Shown here: one piece after another, positions 1-6,558 of the stretch
Layout of the letters: the number at the start of each line of letters is the position of its first letter
Numbering within the stretch: the first letter of the stretch is position 1
The notes under the pieces: model-generated
The model's input: only the letters and a program-made list of their open reading frames with translations
Database searches by the model: none
Told to the model about the DNA's origin: nothing
From: a virus
Direction: 5' to 3' (one strand)
Length of the DNA: 39,936 bases
Virus record (IMG/VR): IMGVR_UViG_3300046331_000266
Coordinates: 1-39,936 of that record
Program-made: the position numbers and the translations under genes

Positions 1-144
1 AGACATCTACACGACCAACAATCCCGGCGGTTACGGGCTTGTAGTGTGGATTCGTAACAAGGAGCTTGGCATCGAGACGGTCTACGGCCACCTCTCCGAG
101 CTTGCTGCTGGTATCAAGAACGGCGAACCGGTACGCGCTGGTCA
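1..144. repeat. Terminal overlap, copy 1 (pairs with 39793-39936)
   Basis: Bases 1-144 match 39793-39936 at 140 of 144 positions, as expected for the ends of a circular or terminally redundant assembly. The mismatches are clustered at 127, 128, 130 and 133. They change Glu-Pro to Asp-Thr in the M23 peptidase (the fourth, in a Val codon, is silent) but keep the frame. Confidence 0.95.
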
Positions 145-541
145 GGTCATTGCTCTCTCCGGCAACTCGGGGTTCTCGACCGGGCCTCACCTCCACTTCG
201 GTATCAGGCGCATCTACTGGATTGCCGGTGGCGCTGGTCCGTACATCAGAGACTACGAGAACGGATACTTCGGGTACATCGACCCGTTGCCGTACTTCAA
301 TGACGGAGTGTTCGACCTCGCCGTTGATAATGGCTACAACCTGAAGCCAGCGAAGAGTGAGTGGGACTGGTACAAGGATGCCGTCTGGTTCTACACTCAG
401 ACCAGACGCCTCCCGACCGTCCGTGAAAAGAAGGCGATGCTCTACGGACGTTGGGACATGCGTACCGTCCTCGACCCCGCAATGTTCGATACTTGGTCAC
501 GGTGGTCGAAGCCTGAAGCCAAGCTACGGAAAGCCATATAA
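1..541 (+). CDS. M23 family endopeptidase (endolysin), C-terminal part
   Basis: This is the downstream part of a zinc metallo-endopeptidase of the LytM/lysostaphin (M23) family, which cuts peptidoglycan cross-bridges. The frame enters at base 2 and joins the start at 39632 across the contig ends, giving 233 aa in total. In full-length numbering this part carries YGHLS (His84) and GPHLHFG (His117, His119), the family's active-site and zinc-ligand motifs. The other ligands (His35, Asp39) lie in the 39632 part. About 110 residues follow the catalytic core, rich in Trp and Tyr, and could bind the cell wall. It is the last gene of the plus-strand arm, behind a holin-like gene, and is followed by a terminator. 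The family call is firm; the lysis role rests on context. Confidence 0.9.
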   Translation, partial: DIYTTNNPGGYGLVVWIRNKELGIETVYGHLSELAAGIKNGEPVRAGQVIALSGNSGFSTGPHLHFGIRRIYWIAGGAGPYIRDYENGYFGYIDPLPYFNDGVFDLAVDNGYNLKPAKSEWDWYKDAVWFYTQTRRLPTVREKKAMLYGRWDMRTVLDPAMFDTWSRWSKPEAKLRKAI

Positions 542-548
542 CAGAAGA

Positions 549-575
549 CCGCCCTTTACGGGGCGGCTTTTGTTT
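549..575 (+). terminator. Rho-independent terminator of the plus-strand arm
   Basis: CCGCCC and GGGCGG form a 6-bp GC stem around the loop TTTACG, followed by CTTTTGTTT. It starts 7 bases after the stop of the M23 peptidase. The opposing minus-strand gene ends at 574, inside the T tract, so the hairpin separates two convergent transcription units. The T tract favours the plus strand; read from the minus strand it is followed only by TCTTCTG. Confidence 0.85.
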
Positions 576-1005
576 AGAATGGGCGTTGACCATGCTCTGT
601 ACGATGACACCAGAAGCAGAGCCAGATTACTTTTAATGGGCTGCGATAGTCACGGTGGTGAGCCTGAGACTTAGACTTAGGCGAGAAGCATCGCTCACAC
701 GGCTTCTTTTCCAGCCTCCCGTCACGAATGGCATTGTTTACAGCCCTCCTTGCTTTGGCCTTTCCGGGATGCAATTCGTTTCTCTTTTTCTGATAGAGTG
801 CCACTTTCATCTTTCGACCAACCTCTCCGCAGCGTCGCTTCTCGTAAGCCCGTATCAGTGCCGAGCCTTCTTCTGAAACGTAACGCAACTTAACATCTTT
901 CTTTGTACACGCCTTACACTTACCCAAGAGGCCATCCTTCATTGCTTTGTGGGCGTAGTAAGAGGTAAGCGGTTTTCTTTTGTGGCACTTGAAGCAAGTC
1001 TTCAT
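574..1005 (-). CDS. HNH endonuclease with N-terminal zinc finger
   Basis: A 143-aa protein with a Cys4 zinc-finger-like N-terminus (C4-x2-C7 and C30-x2-C33) and a C-terminal HNH nuclease motif: C103-x2-C106, the His pair H116-H117, and C130-x2-C133-H134. Free-standing phage HNH proteins of this form are usually homing endonucleases that nick or cut DNA, or packaging-associated nickases; the position here suggests homing. It is the last gene of the minus-strand arm and its stop lies in the convergent terminator. An ATG at 1065 would add 20 residues but overlap the upstream gene by 29 bases, so the 1005 start is preferred. Confidence 0.8.
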   Translation of the reverse strand: MKTCFKCHKRKPLTSYYAHKAMKDGLLGKCKACTKKDVKLRYVSEEGSALIRAYEKRRCGEVGRKMKVALYQKKRNELHPGKAKARRAVNNAIRDGRLEKKPCERCFSPKSKSQAHHRDYRSPLKVIWLCFWCHRTEHGQRPF

Positions 1006-1036
1006 ACGGTGGGAAGTTTTACGACTTTCCCGGGTC

Positions 1037-1330
1037 TTAGTTAAAAGGGAAGTCTTCGACAGCAATCTCTTCCTCCTGCGCTTTCATCATTGTCGGGAAC
1101 TCCGTCTTCGGGGCAAGGAGATTCAGGATGGTATCGAGCTTACGGTGAAGGTTCTGAATCTCTTTTGCGATGTCGTCCATGTCGACTAGTGACTTGTCCT
1201 TCACGTCCTCCCAAATCGGGTCACAAGCGAACGCATCTCCCTTCGGAAGAGCACAGAACCATGCGGCCCACGGACCCTTAGCCGACTTCCCTTCTCTGAA
1301 GTTTCTCTCACCGTGGTCGCATGTCTTCAT
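1037..1330 (-). CDS. Hypothetical protein with possible zinc-binding N-terminus
   Basis: 97 aa, not recognised by name. The N-terminal part has Cys4, His6, Cys26 and Cys36 among Trp residues, an arrangement that could hold a metal. The middle (about residues 48-70) is a predicted amphipathic helix, and the C-terminal tail is acidic. The start overlaps the end of the upstream zinc-ribbon gene by 23 bases in a different frame, as is usual in this arm. I give no function. Confidence 0.75.
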   Translation of the reverse strand: MKTCDHGERNFREGKSAKGPWAAWFCALPKGDAFACDPIWEDVKDKSLVDMDDIAKEIQNLHRKLDTILNLLAPKTEFPTMMKAQEEEIAVEDFPFN

Positions 1331-1502
1331 TCGTTTTAGGCTTAGGTGTTATGCTTGTTGGCTTCCCGCAGTTCTCGCAGACGAACCAGTGCGACGCCCT
1401 TGCTGCCGGACCTGAGCTTCTCTCGACACGCACATTGGCATCGCAGCAAGCACTAGCGTCATCGTTCGTTACCGACTTCATTATGCGTGTGACAGAGTTC
1501 AT
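1308..1502 (-). CDS. Small zinc-ribbon-like protein
   Basis: 64 aa with Cys19-Cys20 near the N-terminus and C42-x2-C45-G-K near the C-terminus, resembling half of a zinc ribbon; the family is unknown. The ATG overlaps the stop of the upstream 39-aa membrane gene in an ATGA junction (1499-1502), which supports the 1502 start over the internal ATG at 1481 and suggests coupled translation. Confidence 0.7.
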   Translation of the reverse strand: MNSVTRIMKSVTNDDASACCDANVRVERSSGPAARASHWFVCENCGKPTSITPKPKTNEDMRPR

Positions 1503-1618
1503 AGTTCAACAGAGTCTTTACCAATGTGAATCTTGTGGCTCTTGAATATCAGGAACAGTACACCGAACTCGATGAGTCCACCAACGGCATGAGCGGCGAC
1601 GTACTGCCAGAAGGTCAT
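1499..1618 (-). CDS. Tiny single-span membrane protein (39 aa)
   Basis: A 39-aa frame starts with ATG at 1618. Residues 8-25 (AAHAVGGLIEFGVLFLIF) form one hydrophobic segment, followed by a short polar tail with Lys and His. Both ends are ATGA overlaps: the start sits on the stop of the 171-aa gene upstream, and the stop sits on the start of the zinc-ribbon gene downstream. Exact coupling at both ends is the main evidence that this short frame is translated. Function unknown; tiny phage membrane proteins often act on the host envelope. Confidence 0.65.
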   Translation of the reverse strand: MTFWQYVAAHAVGGLIEFGVLFLIFKSHKIHIGKDSVEL

Positions 1619-2130
1619 GTTCGTTTCATCAAGTCGAGGACTGCTTGGCGAGCGTTGTTCTGACCCTGCGTAAGACCGTTCACTTCTTCGCTATTGGGGA
1701 TTGTAGGCATGGCGTCTTTCCACTCCGGCACCACCCCCAAAACCTTCTGGTAAATCTCCTGCTCCTTGCGGTCTAGGAGGGAAGTGATGTAGGCCTTTAC
1801 TTCAGGGTAGTGTTCGTCCTGCTTGAAACGCCACTCCACGTCTTCCCCACGATTGTTCTCCCAACGCTCCGTCACCCTCTCTCCGAACTCTTCATCAAAC
1901 TCCTCCCTCCATCCCTCAACGCTGGGCTTCTCCTCACTCACGGGGGAGGGTTCCTTCTTCTCCGTCAGGGGCTTGAGAGCAGACCTTTTCACGCTACACG
2001 AGAGTCCGTCTTCATGCGCCGATAATGGGGCATCGCAGTCGTAGCACTTCTCTTCAGGCTTATTCTCCACCGGACAAGTGCAGACCATGCCGTTTATGGT
2101 GTAGGAGCAGTTAATGGAGTGATTCTTCAT
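1615..2130 (-). CDS. Hypothetical protein, Cys-rich N-terminus
   Basis: 171 aa. Six cysteines lie in the first 45 residues (C8, C17, C19, C29, C32, C45), probably a small metal-binding knuckle, followed by a Pro/Glu/Lys-rich linker and an acidic, Trp-containing region (about residues 70-110) and a helical C-terminus. The family was not recognised. ATGA overlaps link it to the genes on both sides. Confidence 0.75.
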   Translation of the reverse strand: MKNHSINCSYTINGMVCTCPVENKPEEKCYDCDAPLSAHEDGLSCSVKRSALKPLTEKKEPSPVSEEKPSVEGWREEFDEEFGERVTERWENNRGEDVEWRFKQDEHYPEVKAYITSLLDRKEQEIYQKVLGVVPEWKDAMPTIPNSEEVNGLTQGQNNARQAVLDLMKRT

Positions 2131-2468
2131 AGGAGGTTCTTGGATTTCAGTTCGAGCCAGAGTGAGGCGAGAGCTTCGGCGGGTGAACTATGAAGTTCGG
2201 TGGCCGGAACATCAACTTTGCTCACGTTGTCAGGGTCTTTGAACATCGCTCTGTAGGAACCATGGTCGGTTTTGTAGAGATACCCATACGGCAACGCCTC
2301 AAGCAAATCGGATACGTCGGGGGCGGCAACGTGGTCACAATGAATAGTTGGCTCGGGAAGCAAGTGGCGACATTCACCAACAAAAGCGCAGAGGTACTTC
2401 TCCGAGACGTTTTGCGGCCACCCCGCCTCCCTCAATCGCTTTGCAGTCTCCAAACTTGCATGCTTCAT
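2127..2468 (-). CDS. Hypothetical phage protein (LRLREAGWPQ-type N-terminus)
   Basis: 113 aa. The N-terminal stretch ETAKRLREAGWPQ, followed by an aromatic core with LYKTDHGSYRAMF, matches from memory a recurrent type of small phage accessory protein of unknown function. There are no catalytic motifs. It overlaps the next gene as ATGA (2127-2130). Confidence 0.75.
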   Translation of the reverse strand: MKHASLETAKRLREAGWPQNVSEKYLCAFVGECRHLLPEPTIHCDHVAAPDVSDLLEALPYGYLYKTDHGSYRAMFKDPDNVSKVDVPATELHSSPAEALASLWLELKSKNLL

Positions 2469-2479
2469 ATCTCTATCTG

Positions 2480-2692
2480 TCAGTTCTTAGGAGGTTCGAG
2501 GAACAACTTAGCGCAGACGCAATGGGGACGGGGTTCTTCGTACCAACCGTTTTGGTGGCAACTTCTCCAACTTGTACACCTCCACCAATACCACTCCAAC
2601 CACACCACATGCCCCTCAACCTCGGTGGGCCACAGGGCGAAGGCTCTAGCGTAGGGCTTTGGTGGTGCTGGGGGTTTGATGGGCCATTTCAT
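2480..2692 (-). CDS. Small Trp/Cys-rich hypothetical protein
   Basis: 70 aa, with an unusually aromatic and proline-rich make-up (seven to eight Trp) and Cys39, Cys45, Cys58 and Cys60, which could bind a metal. The start overlaps the upstream stop as ATGA (2689-2692), the main reason to accept it as a gene. Family unknown. Confidence 0.6.
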   Translation of the reverse strand: MKWPIKPPAPPKPYARAFALWPTEVEGHVVWLEWYWWRCTSWRSCHQNGWYEEPRPHCVCAKLFLEPPKN

Positions 2693-3063
2693 GTCTCTAG
2701 GTCTTTATCTCCCTCTGTGGGGCGGGGGCCGAACTTTTTAACTGCTGCACGGACGGAAGAACAACATTGGAGAACACCCGAATCGTGGCATTTTTGTCCT
2801 GTCGTTCGGTAATCGTCTTGCCCTTGGCCATCCGCGTAGAGTGAAACTTCTTCCACTGCGTCTACCACCGCCCATGCCCCCTCCGCTCTTGCCTCGTTTA
2901 CGAGGGCTTCGAGGGCGTCAAACTGCTGAGCCTTGATACAGTTACCGTTTTCACAATAACAGAGGTTCTTGCGGTGGCTTTCAGTTGCTCCGCACAACTC
3001 CACGCACCAGTAGTCTCTTTCTGCTATCGCTTTTATCCTCTCCTTCATGCTGGGTTGTGACAT
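2689..3063 (-). CDS. Hypothetical protein with Cys-rich segment
   Basis: 124 aa. The N-terminal half is helical with clustered cysteines (WCVELCGATESHRKNLCYC), the centre is an acidic helix (FDALEALVNEARAEGAW), and a second Cys pair follows (GVLQCC). No family recognised. It lies in the tight minus-strand run, 5 bases after the upstream stop. Confidence 0.7.
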   Translation of the reverse strand: MSQPSMKERIKAIAERDYWCVELCGATESHRKNLCYCENGNCIKAQQFDALEALVNEARAEGAWAVVDAVEEVSLYADGQGQDDYRTTGQKCHDSGVLQCCSSVRAAVKKFGPRPTEGDKDLET

Positions 3064-3068
3064 AGGGC

Positions 3069-3404
3069 TTAGACCTTCTCAACCACTACCCGCACGGTCC
3101 CTGCGAGGATTGCGTCACAGTGGGCTTGGGCTTCGGCTTCGGTACGGAAGATGTTGTTTGATGCCTTGCGCCACTGGTCAACATAATCGTTCTTCCACTC
3201 CCTCCACTCTACGTCACGCATGGAGTCGATGTACCAGTACAGCGTTTCGGTCTTCGGCCACTCCTCCTCTGGCTTATCTAGGTTGAGGAAGGGGGCGATT
3301 GTGGTGATGATTGCGGAGGCGAGTTCGTTAGAGTACGAGCCTGCAAAACCAGTAAGTTTGAGTTTGTTCGCCAGTTCCTCTTTGAGTTGTTCGATGCGGG
3401 ACAT
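3069..3404 (-). CDS. Hypothetical helical protein
   Basis: 111 aa, mostly helical, with an N-terminal heptad-like segment (IEQLKEELANKL) and a Trp-rich middle (WPKTETLYWYI, WREWKNDYVDQW). It looks like a normal soluble protein but no family is recognised. The upstream Cys-rich gene reads into its first 127 bases in another frame, the longest overlap in the window. Confidence 0.75.
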   Translation of the reverse strand: MSRIEQLKEELANKLKLTGFAGSYSNELASAIITTIAPFLNLDKPEEEWPKTETLYWYIDSMRDVEWREWKNDYVDQWRKASNNIFRTEAEAQAHCDAILAGTVRVVVEKV

Positions 3405-3577
3405 GTGGATTTACGTTTAGGTTTCATATCTGCTCCGCATCGGCAGCAGTGGTCTTTCTTGCAGTCATCGGAGCAGCCCCACTCCTTTCCCTTACAACGG
3501 AGATGCCTACCGAACTCTTTGTCCCACACCTTGCAGTGAGAGAAGAGGATACAGACGGTCGACGGATACTTGCTCAT
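3278..3577 (-). CDS. Cys-rich hypothetical protein, C-terminus overlapping next gene
   Basis: 99 aa from the ATG at 3577, which overlaps the stop of the upstream membrane gene as ATGA. The first 55 residues look real: nine cysteines in CILFSHC, LRC, WGCSDDC and HCCRCGAD, typical of a small zinc-binding domain. The last 43 residues lie entirely inside the next gene in another frame and are low-complexity Ser/Pro/Asn. Either this is a genuine long overlap or an assembly frameshift hides an earlier stop near 3410. Confidence 0.55.
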   Translation of the reverse strand: MSKYPSTVCILFSHCKVWDKEFGRHLRCKGKEWGCSDDCKKDHCCRCGADMKPKRKSTCPASNNSKRNWRTNSNLLVLQARTLTNSPPQSSPQSPPSST

Positions 3578-3729
3578 ACCGAGTTCTTTTGAAGTGCGAG
3601 TGCGATACCTATGAACTCGATGTAGAGCATCACACCGAGCGTTCGTCTGAATCCGAACTCCAATGACAGCAGTACGAGAGAGACGGAGAAACAAATTAGC
3701 GCGGCGTATGCTTGGAGTTTTTTCGTCAT
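3574..3729 (-). CDS. Small two-span membrane protein (51 aa)
   Basis: A 51-aa frame starts with ATG at 3729. Two hydrophobic segments, about residues 8-25 and 31-46, flank a short basic turn (FRRT), so a hairpin topology in the inner membrane is likely. Its stop overlaps the ATG of the Cys-rich gene (3574-3577, ATGA), which argues that it is translated. Function unknown. Confidence 0.65.
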   Translation of the reverse strand: MTKKLQAYAALICFSVSLVLLSLEFGFRRTLGVMLYIEFIGIALALQKNSV

Positions 3730-3753
3730 AGTAAGATGATTCGTGGTTCAGGT

Positions 3754-4548
3754 TTACGGTCGTACCAAATCGTGAGAACCTTCCACTTTTTCTCTTCCTC
3801 CTTTTGGGTTGTTTGCATCCTCTCGCCTATGGCACGGCAAGCAGAGCATCTTCCAGTTCACTCTCTCAAGAGATGTTGAGCCAGTCATATTCGCCCACTC
3901 GAAGTAAGTTCGAGTTCTCTCTACTCCTCTTACCGTCAAGCCAGCAGGAGCTTCCTTTACCCCACACATTTCACAATGAGTTGGGTTGCCGTATCTCGTT
4001 CTAACTCTCAGATGCAAAGCCTCATAGGTAAAACCAGTCTTCTTCCAGCTAGAATGGTTCTCCTCAAAAAGCCCCTTCTTTGCATCAGACATCTTTTTTC
4101 GAGTCTCCTTTGTAGGTATTCGTCCTATAGACGCCCTGCCAATAGAGATAGCTCCACACTTTTTGTCGCAATTCTTTCTCGTTTCATAATCTCCCTTTTT
4201 TTCGTTCTTCCTCTGAAACAGAGGTCGATTGCAAGCATCGCAGCGCTTCATGTTTTCCATGTCGATTATGTCAGGTTCTTTTACCCTATCGTAGAAAATC
4301 CATAGCTCCTTTGTGCCACACCCAGCGAAACCTGCAAGCCCCTCCATGTATTCAACCGTTGGCCGTTTACCCGTCTTAACTTGGACCCATCTCGTCATTC
4401 CGTCCTTCACGGCTACCAAGTCCCAAAGGTTGAAGAAGTCCTTGTTACCGAACCGTGTGAAGTTCGGACGCTCAACCTCCCACCCTTCTTTGATGAGGAG
4501 GTCACGCGCTCGGTTCTCATTCCTTCTCCCTTTGGCACGGCTGTTCAT
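3754..4548 (-). CDS. Resolvase-like PD-(D/E)XK nuclease fused to NUMOD3/HNH homing endonuclease
   Basis: 264 aa in two parts. Residues 1-97 resemble short archaeal/phage Holliday-junction resolvases (Hjc-like): Glu11 in a basic N-terminal helix, Asp43 in WDLVAV and Q56-V-K58, the PD-(D/E)XK signature, and the length matches a complete stand-alone enzyme. Residues 100-131 form a Cys4 finger (C103, C106, C127, C131). Residues about 143-159 match NUMOD3 (ETRKKMSDAKKG), a DNA-binding motif of homing enzymes. The rest is an HNH domain (THCEMC, FEWANMTG, MLCLPCHRR). The fusion may be a homing module captured at the 3' end of a resolvase gene. It overlaps its upstream neighbour as ATGA. Confidence 0.8.
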   Translation of the reverse strand: MNSRAKGRRNENRARDLLIKEGWEVERPNFTRFGNKDFFNLWDLVAVKDGMTRWVQVKTGKRPTVEYMEGLAGFAGCGTKELWIFYDRVKEPDIIDMENMKRCDACNRPLFQRKNEKKGDYETRKNCDKKCGAISIGRASIGRIPTKETRKKMSDAKKGLFEENHSSWKKTGFTYEALHLRVRTRYGNPTHCEMCGVKEAPAGLTVRGVERTRTYFEWANMTGSTSLERVNWKMLCLPCHRREDANNPKGGREKVEGSHDLVRP

Positions 4549-4763
4549 GTTCCTTGGACTCGTTGTTTATCAGTGAGTTCGTTCCCGCATTTGCAGACAA
4601 GGACAGTGTAGAGTGTCTTCCCGTACTTCAGTCCCTTCTCGCGCATCTTCTTGTTCGGCTTTTGGAACCGCGTCTCGAAGTGACACTCGCCTCCGTCGCC
4701 ACATTCACTGCACCGAAACAGCGGTCGTCCGTCCTTGTGCCTCGCCGCAATCGGTTTGAGCAT
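4545..4763 (-). CDS. Small zinc-binding protein, leaderless start
   Basis: 72 aa with two Cys pairs: FRCSECGDGGEC near residue 20 and LVCKCGNEL near the C-terminus, fitting a zinc ribbon. The ATG at 4763 is preferred over 4829 because TATACT (4768-4773) ends only 4 bases before it, so transcription would begin almost at the start codon, and because it avoids overlapping the upstream gene. It overlaps the resolvase-HNH gene as ATGA (4545-4548). Partner and function unknown. Confidence 0.65.
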   Translation of the reverse strand: MLKPIAARHKDGRPLFRCSECGDGGECHFETRFQKPNKKMREKGLKYGKTLYTVLVCKCGNELTDKQRVQGT

Positions 4764-4765
4764 GG

Positions 4766-4790
4766 ATAGTATATGAGGGCCGTGAGGCCC
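4766..4790 (-). promoter_or_regulatory. Hairpin-TCATATACTATC module (site 1)
   Basis: Read on the minus strand, GGGCC-TCAC-GGCCC forms a tight 5-bp hairpin and is followed without a gap by TCATATACTATCC and then the ATG at 4763. TATACT matches a -10 box, but no -35 consensus lies 16-18 bases upstream; the hairpin occupies that place. The same layout recurs at 8886-8927, 30605-30630 and 34708-34732. It could end one transcript and start the next. Confidence 0.6.
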
Positions 4791-4800
4791 GTTGATTACC

Positions 4801-5232
4801 TTACTGCTTACGGGAGAGGTTCGGGTCACGAGTGGTCAGCGAACCACCGGGACGCTTGTTCTCCTGTCCGATAGTGTGACCACCCACCCACCCTGAGAGC
4901 TTGACGGGGTTCTCTGGCTTAGAGTCATTCTTGACCGGCTCTGAGGTCTTCGCAGCTTCGACAGGGACATCTGCACTCGGTTCGACTGCGGGCGAAGCAG
5001 AGGCAGTTTCCTCTGGCACCGAGGGCTGTTCTTTTGGGAGGTCGGTCACGTCTTCTGACTTCGGAACGTGTGGCTCCACAGGTGATACTCGTCCGTCATT
5101 GATGGCTTCGTTGAACGCGAGACGCGCTTCGTCGGTGAGTTCGCCGATTTGGTCGGCAGTGATTTCGAGGTCCGTGTCTTTGTCGAACGTCTTGTCGCCG
5201 ATTTTGACTTCCTCATTGAAGTGGTACTTCAC
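4801..5232 (-). CDS. Hypothetical acidic protein with Pro/Glu-rich linker
   Basis: 143 aa. Residues 1-50 look folded (MKYHFNEEVKIGDKTF, then an acidic helix); residues 55-110 are a disordered Pro/Ser/Glu/Val-rich linker; the end is basic with GGHTIGQENKRPGG. No enzyme motif is visible. It lies between an HNH gene and the hairpin-TCATATACTATC module, so it may be the last gene of its transcript. Confidence 0.7.
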   Translation of the reverse strand: MKYHFNEEVKIGDKTFDKDTDLEITADQIGELTDEARLAFNEAINDGRVSPVEPHVPKSEDVTDLPKEQPSVPEETASASPAVEPSADVPVEAAKTSEPVKNDSKPENPVKLSGWVGGHTIGQENKRPGGSLTTRDPNLSRKQ

Positions 5233-5243
5233 AGTGTTTGAAG

Positions 5244-5738
5244 TTAAACTAATCCAAGGATGATTCGTGTGGCAATTCGCCGCACTTTAACTGCTTCTTT
5301 TTTTGTGCCGTAGACTCCGAGCGAGAGGCACTTCTTCTTATAGAAGATTTGTGTTACCCATTTCTCGCCATTTTTACTTTTGAAAACACCAACCTCACCA
5401 CTTCTATTTCTTCTCCCAACAACCCTGTTTAGACAGTTCGCTTGGTGAGAAACAAGACGCAGATTACTTTTTCTATTGTCTAACCCGTCACCGTTAATGT
5501 GGTCAATTGTCTTACCGCTTGGTGGCTTGCCTAGCAAAACTCTATGCATCGGCAGGTACTTACCATGCACCGTCCTGTAAGCGTAGAAACCTAGACACCC
5601 CTTACGCCTTGGTCGGAAGTACCACTTATACTTCAACAACTCCTCAAGGTCACTTGCATCTACCCTTGCTTGCAACGGACCAGCTTTTTCATCTGATACA
5701 CTTGCGAATAAAGGTATCATGGCTGTCCGTTTTGTCAT
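5244..5738 (-). CDS. HNH endonuclease with AP2-like DNA-binding domain
   Basis: 164 aa with the layout of phage HNH_3/AP2 homing endonucleases: an N-terminal segment ending in YKWYFRPRRKG, the HNH core MHRVLLGKPPSGKTIDHINGD followed by LDNRKSNLRLVSHQ, and a C-terminal AP2-like region (GVFKSKNGEKWVTQI, LGVYGTKKEAV). The core His-Asn-His residues are present, so it should be active. It sits directly behind the deformylase gene with an ATGA overlap (5735-5738), a tidy insertion that leaves its neighbour intact. Confidence 0.88.
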   Translation of the reverse strand: MTKRTAMIPLFASVSDEKAGPLQARVDASDLEELLKYKWYFRPRRKGCLGFYAYRTVHGKYLPMHRVLLGKPPSGKTIDHINGDGLDNRKSNLRLVSHQANCLNRVVGRRNRSGEVGVFKSKNGEKWVTQIFYKKKCLSLGVYGTKKEAVKVRRIATRIILGLV

Positions 5739-6298
5739 GTGGTCTTAGGCTCAGGTTGTTTAGTTCCGATGTCTGCGATGCAGACTCCGTTCAGGTGGTC
5801 CACTTCATGCATGAAGACGTGTCCGAAGACGCCGTTCGACTTCTCGGTGTGCTGCTTGCCAGTGAGGTCGTACCAAGTACACCAGACGTACGGCCATCGT
5901 TCGAGTTGATACTCACCATCAGATGAGTAGCAACCCTCGACGACAATCTTCTTTGGCGTACCGTCTTTCGGAGCAACGAACGACGGATTGATGCAGACTC
6001 GTCCGAGAACAATGGCGATGTTCTTGTCGGAGCCAATCTGGTTGGCAGCGAGGCCGAGCTTGTGGCCATGCGTCACCGACCGGAGGGCCATGTCCATCTG
6101 TTTGAGGAGGTCGATAATCTCTCTGTCCTCAGTGTAGTCGTGTCCGGCGATGAGGTCGACAGCCCTCGTCCTGAGTGCGGGGTGAGGCCACTTGAGAATG
6201 GTCGGCATTGGTGGGTTGTACTTCTTCAGGAGGTACATTCCAAGCTTCGCTTTGGCGAGTAGGTACCATCCCTTCACGAGAAGGTAGACGCCTCTCAC
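5735..6298 (-). CDS. def: Peptide deformylase
   Basis: 187 aa. Peptide deformylase removes the formyl group from the initiator Met of new proteins. All three family motifs are present: GLAANQIG (82-89, motif 1), EGCYS (121-125, metal ligand Cys123) and HEVDH (164-168, metal ligands His164 and His168, catalytic Glu165). The first 30 residues are hydrophobic/basic and precede the usual start (MPTILKWP, Met31 at 6208). The 6298 start is used because it overlaps the upstream stop as ATGA, but 6208 is possible. Viral deformylases are known mainly from aquatic phages, where they are thought to support processing of host or phage proteins during infection. Confidence 0.93.
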   Translation of the reverse strand: MRGVYLLVKGWYLLAKAKLGMYLLKKYNPPMPTILKWPHPALRTRAVDLIAGHDYTEDREIIDLLKQMDMALRSVTHGHKLGLAANQIGSDKNIAIVLGRVCINPSFVAPKDGTPKKIVVEGCYSSDGEYQLERWPYVWCTWYDLTGKQHTEKSNGVFGHVFMHEVDHLNGVCIADIGTKQPEPKTT

Positions 6299-6546
6299 GC
6301 CGCGCTTTCGCCACCCTCTCGGGGCCGGAGAGTCGACGGGTCACCGAACTGTTCACCGAAGAGCTTGTCTTTCAGTAGTGGTACTACGTCGTTCACAATC
6401 GCCGCGTCGCCGGTCAGGTGTCCCTGAGCAGCATCACGAGCCTTGTGTTCTTCAGCCAATCGGATTGCATCCGCAGTGGAAGCGGCGTTCGCTTCACTTC
6501 GGGCGGCGAGTTCGGATTCGGTTGGAGCTTTCGGTTCGTCGAACAT
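6295..6546 (-). CDS. Hypothetical acidic helical protein
   Basis: 83 aa, Ala/Glu-rich and helical (ESELAARSEANAASTADAIRLAEEHKARD), with a short folded C-terminal part (IVNDVVPLLKDKLFGEQFG). No family recognised. It overlaps the deformylase start as ATGA and so shares its transcript. Confidence 0.7.
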   Translation of the reverse strand: MFDEPKAPTESELAARSEANAASTADAIRLAEEHKARDAAQGHLTGDAAIVNDVVPLLKDKLFGEQFGDPSTLRPREGGESAA

Positions 6547-6558
6547 GTTGGGTGTGGG

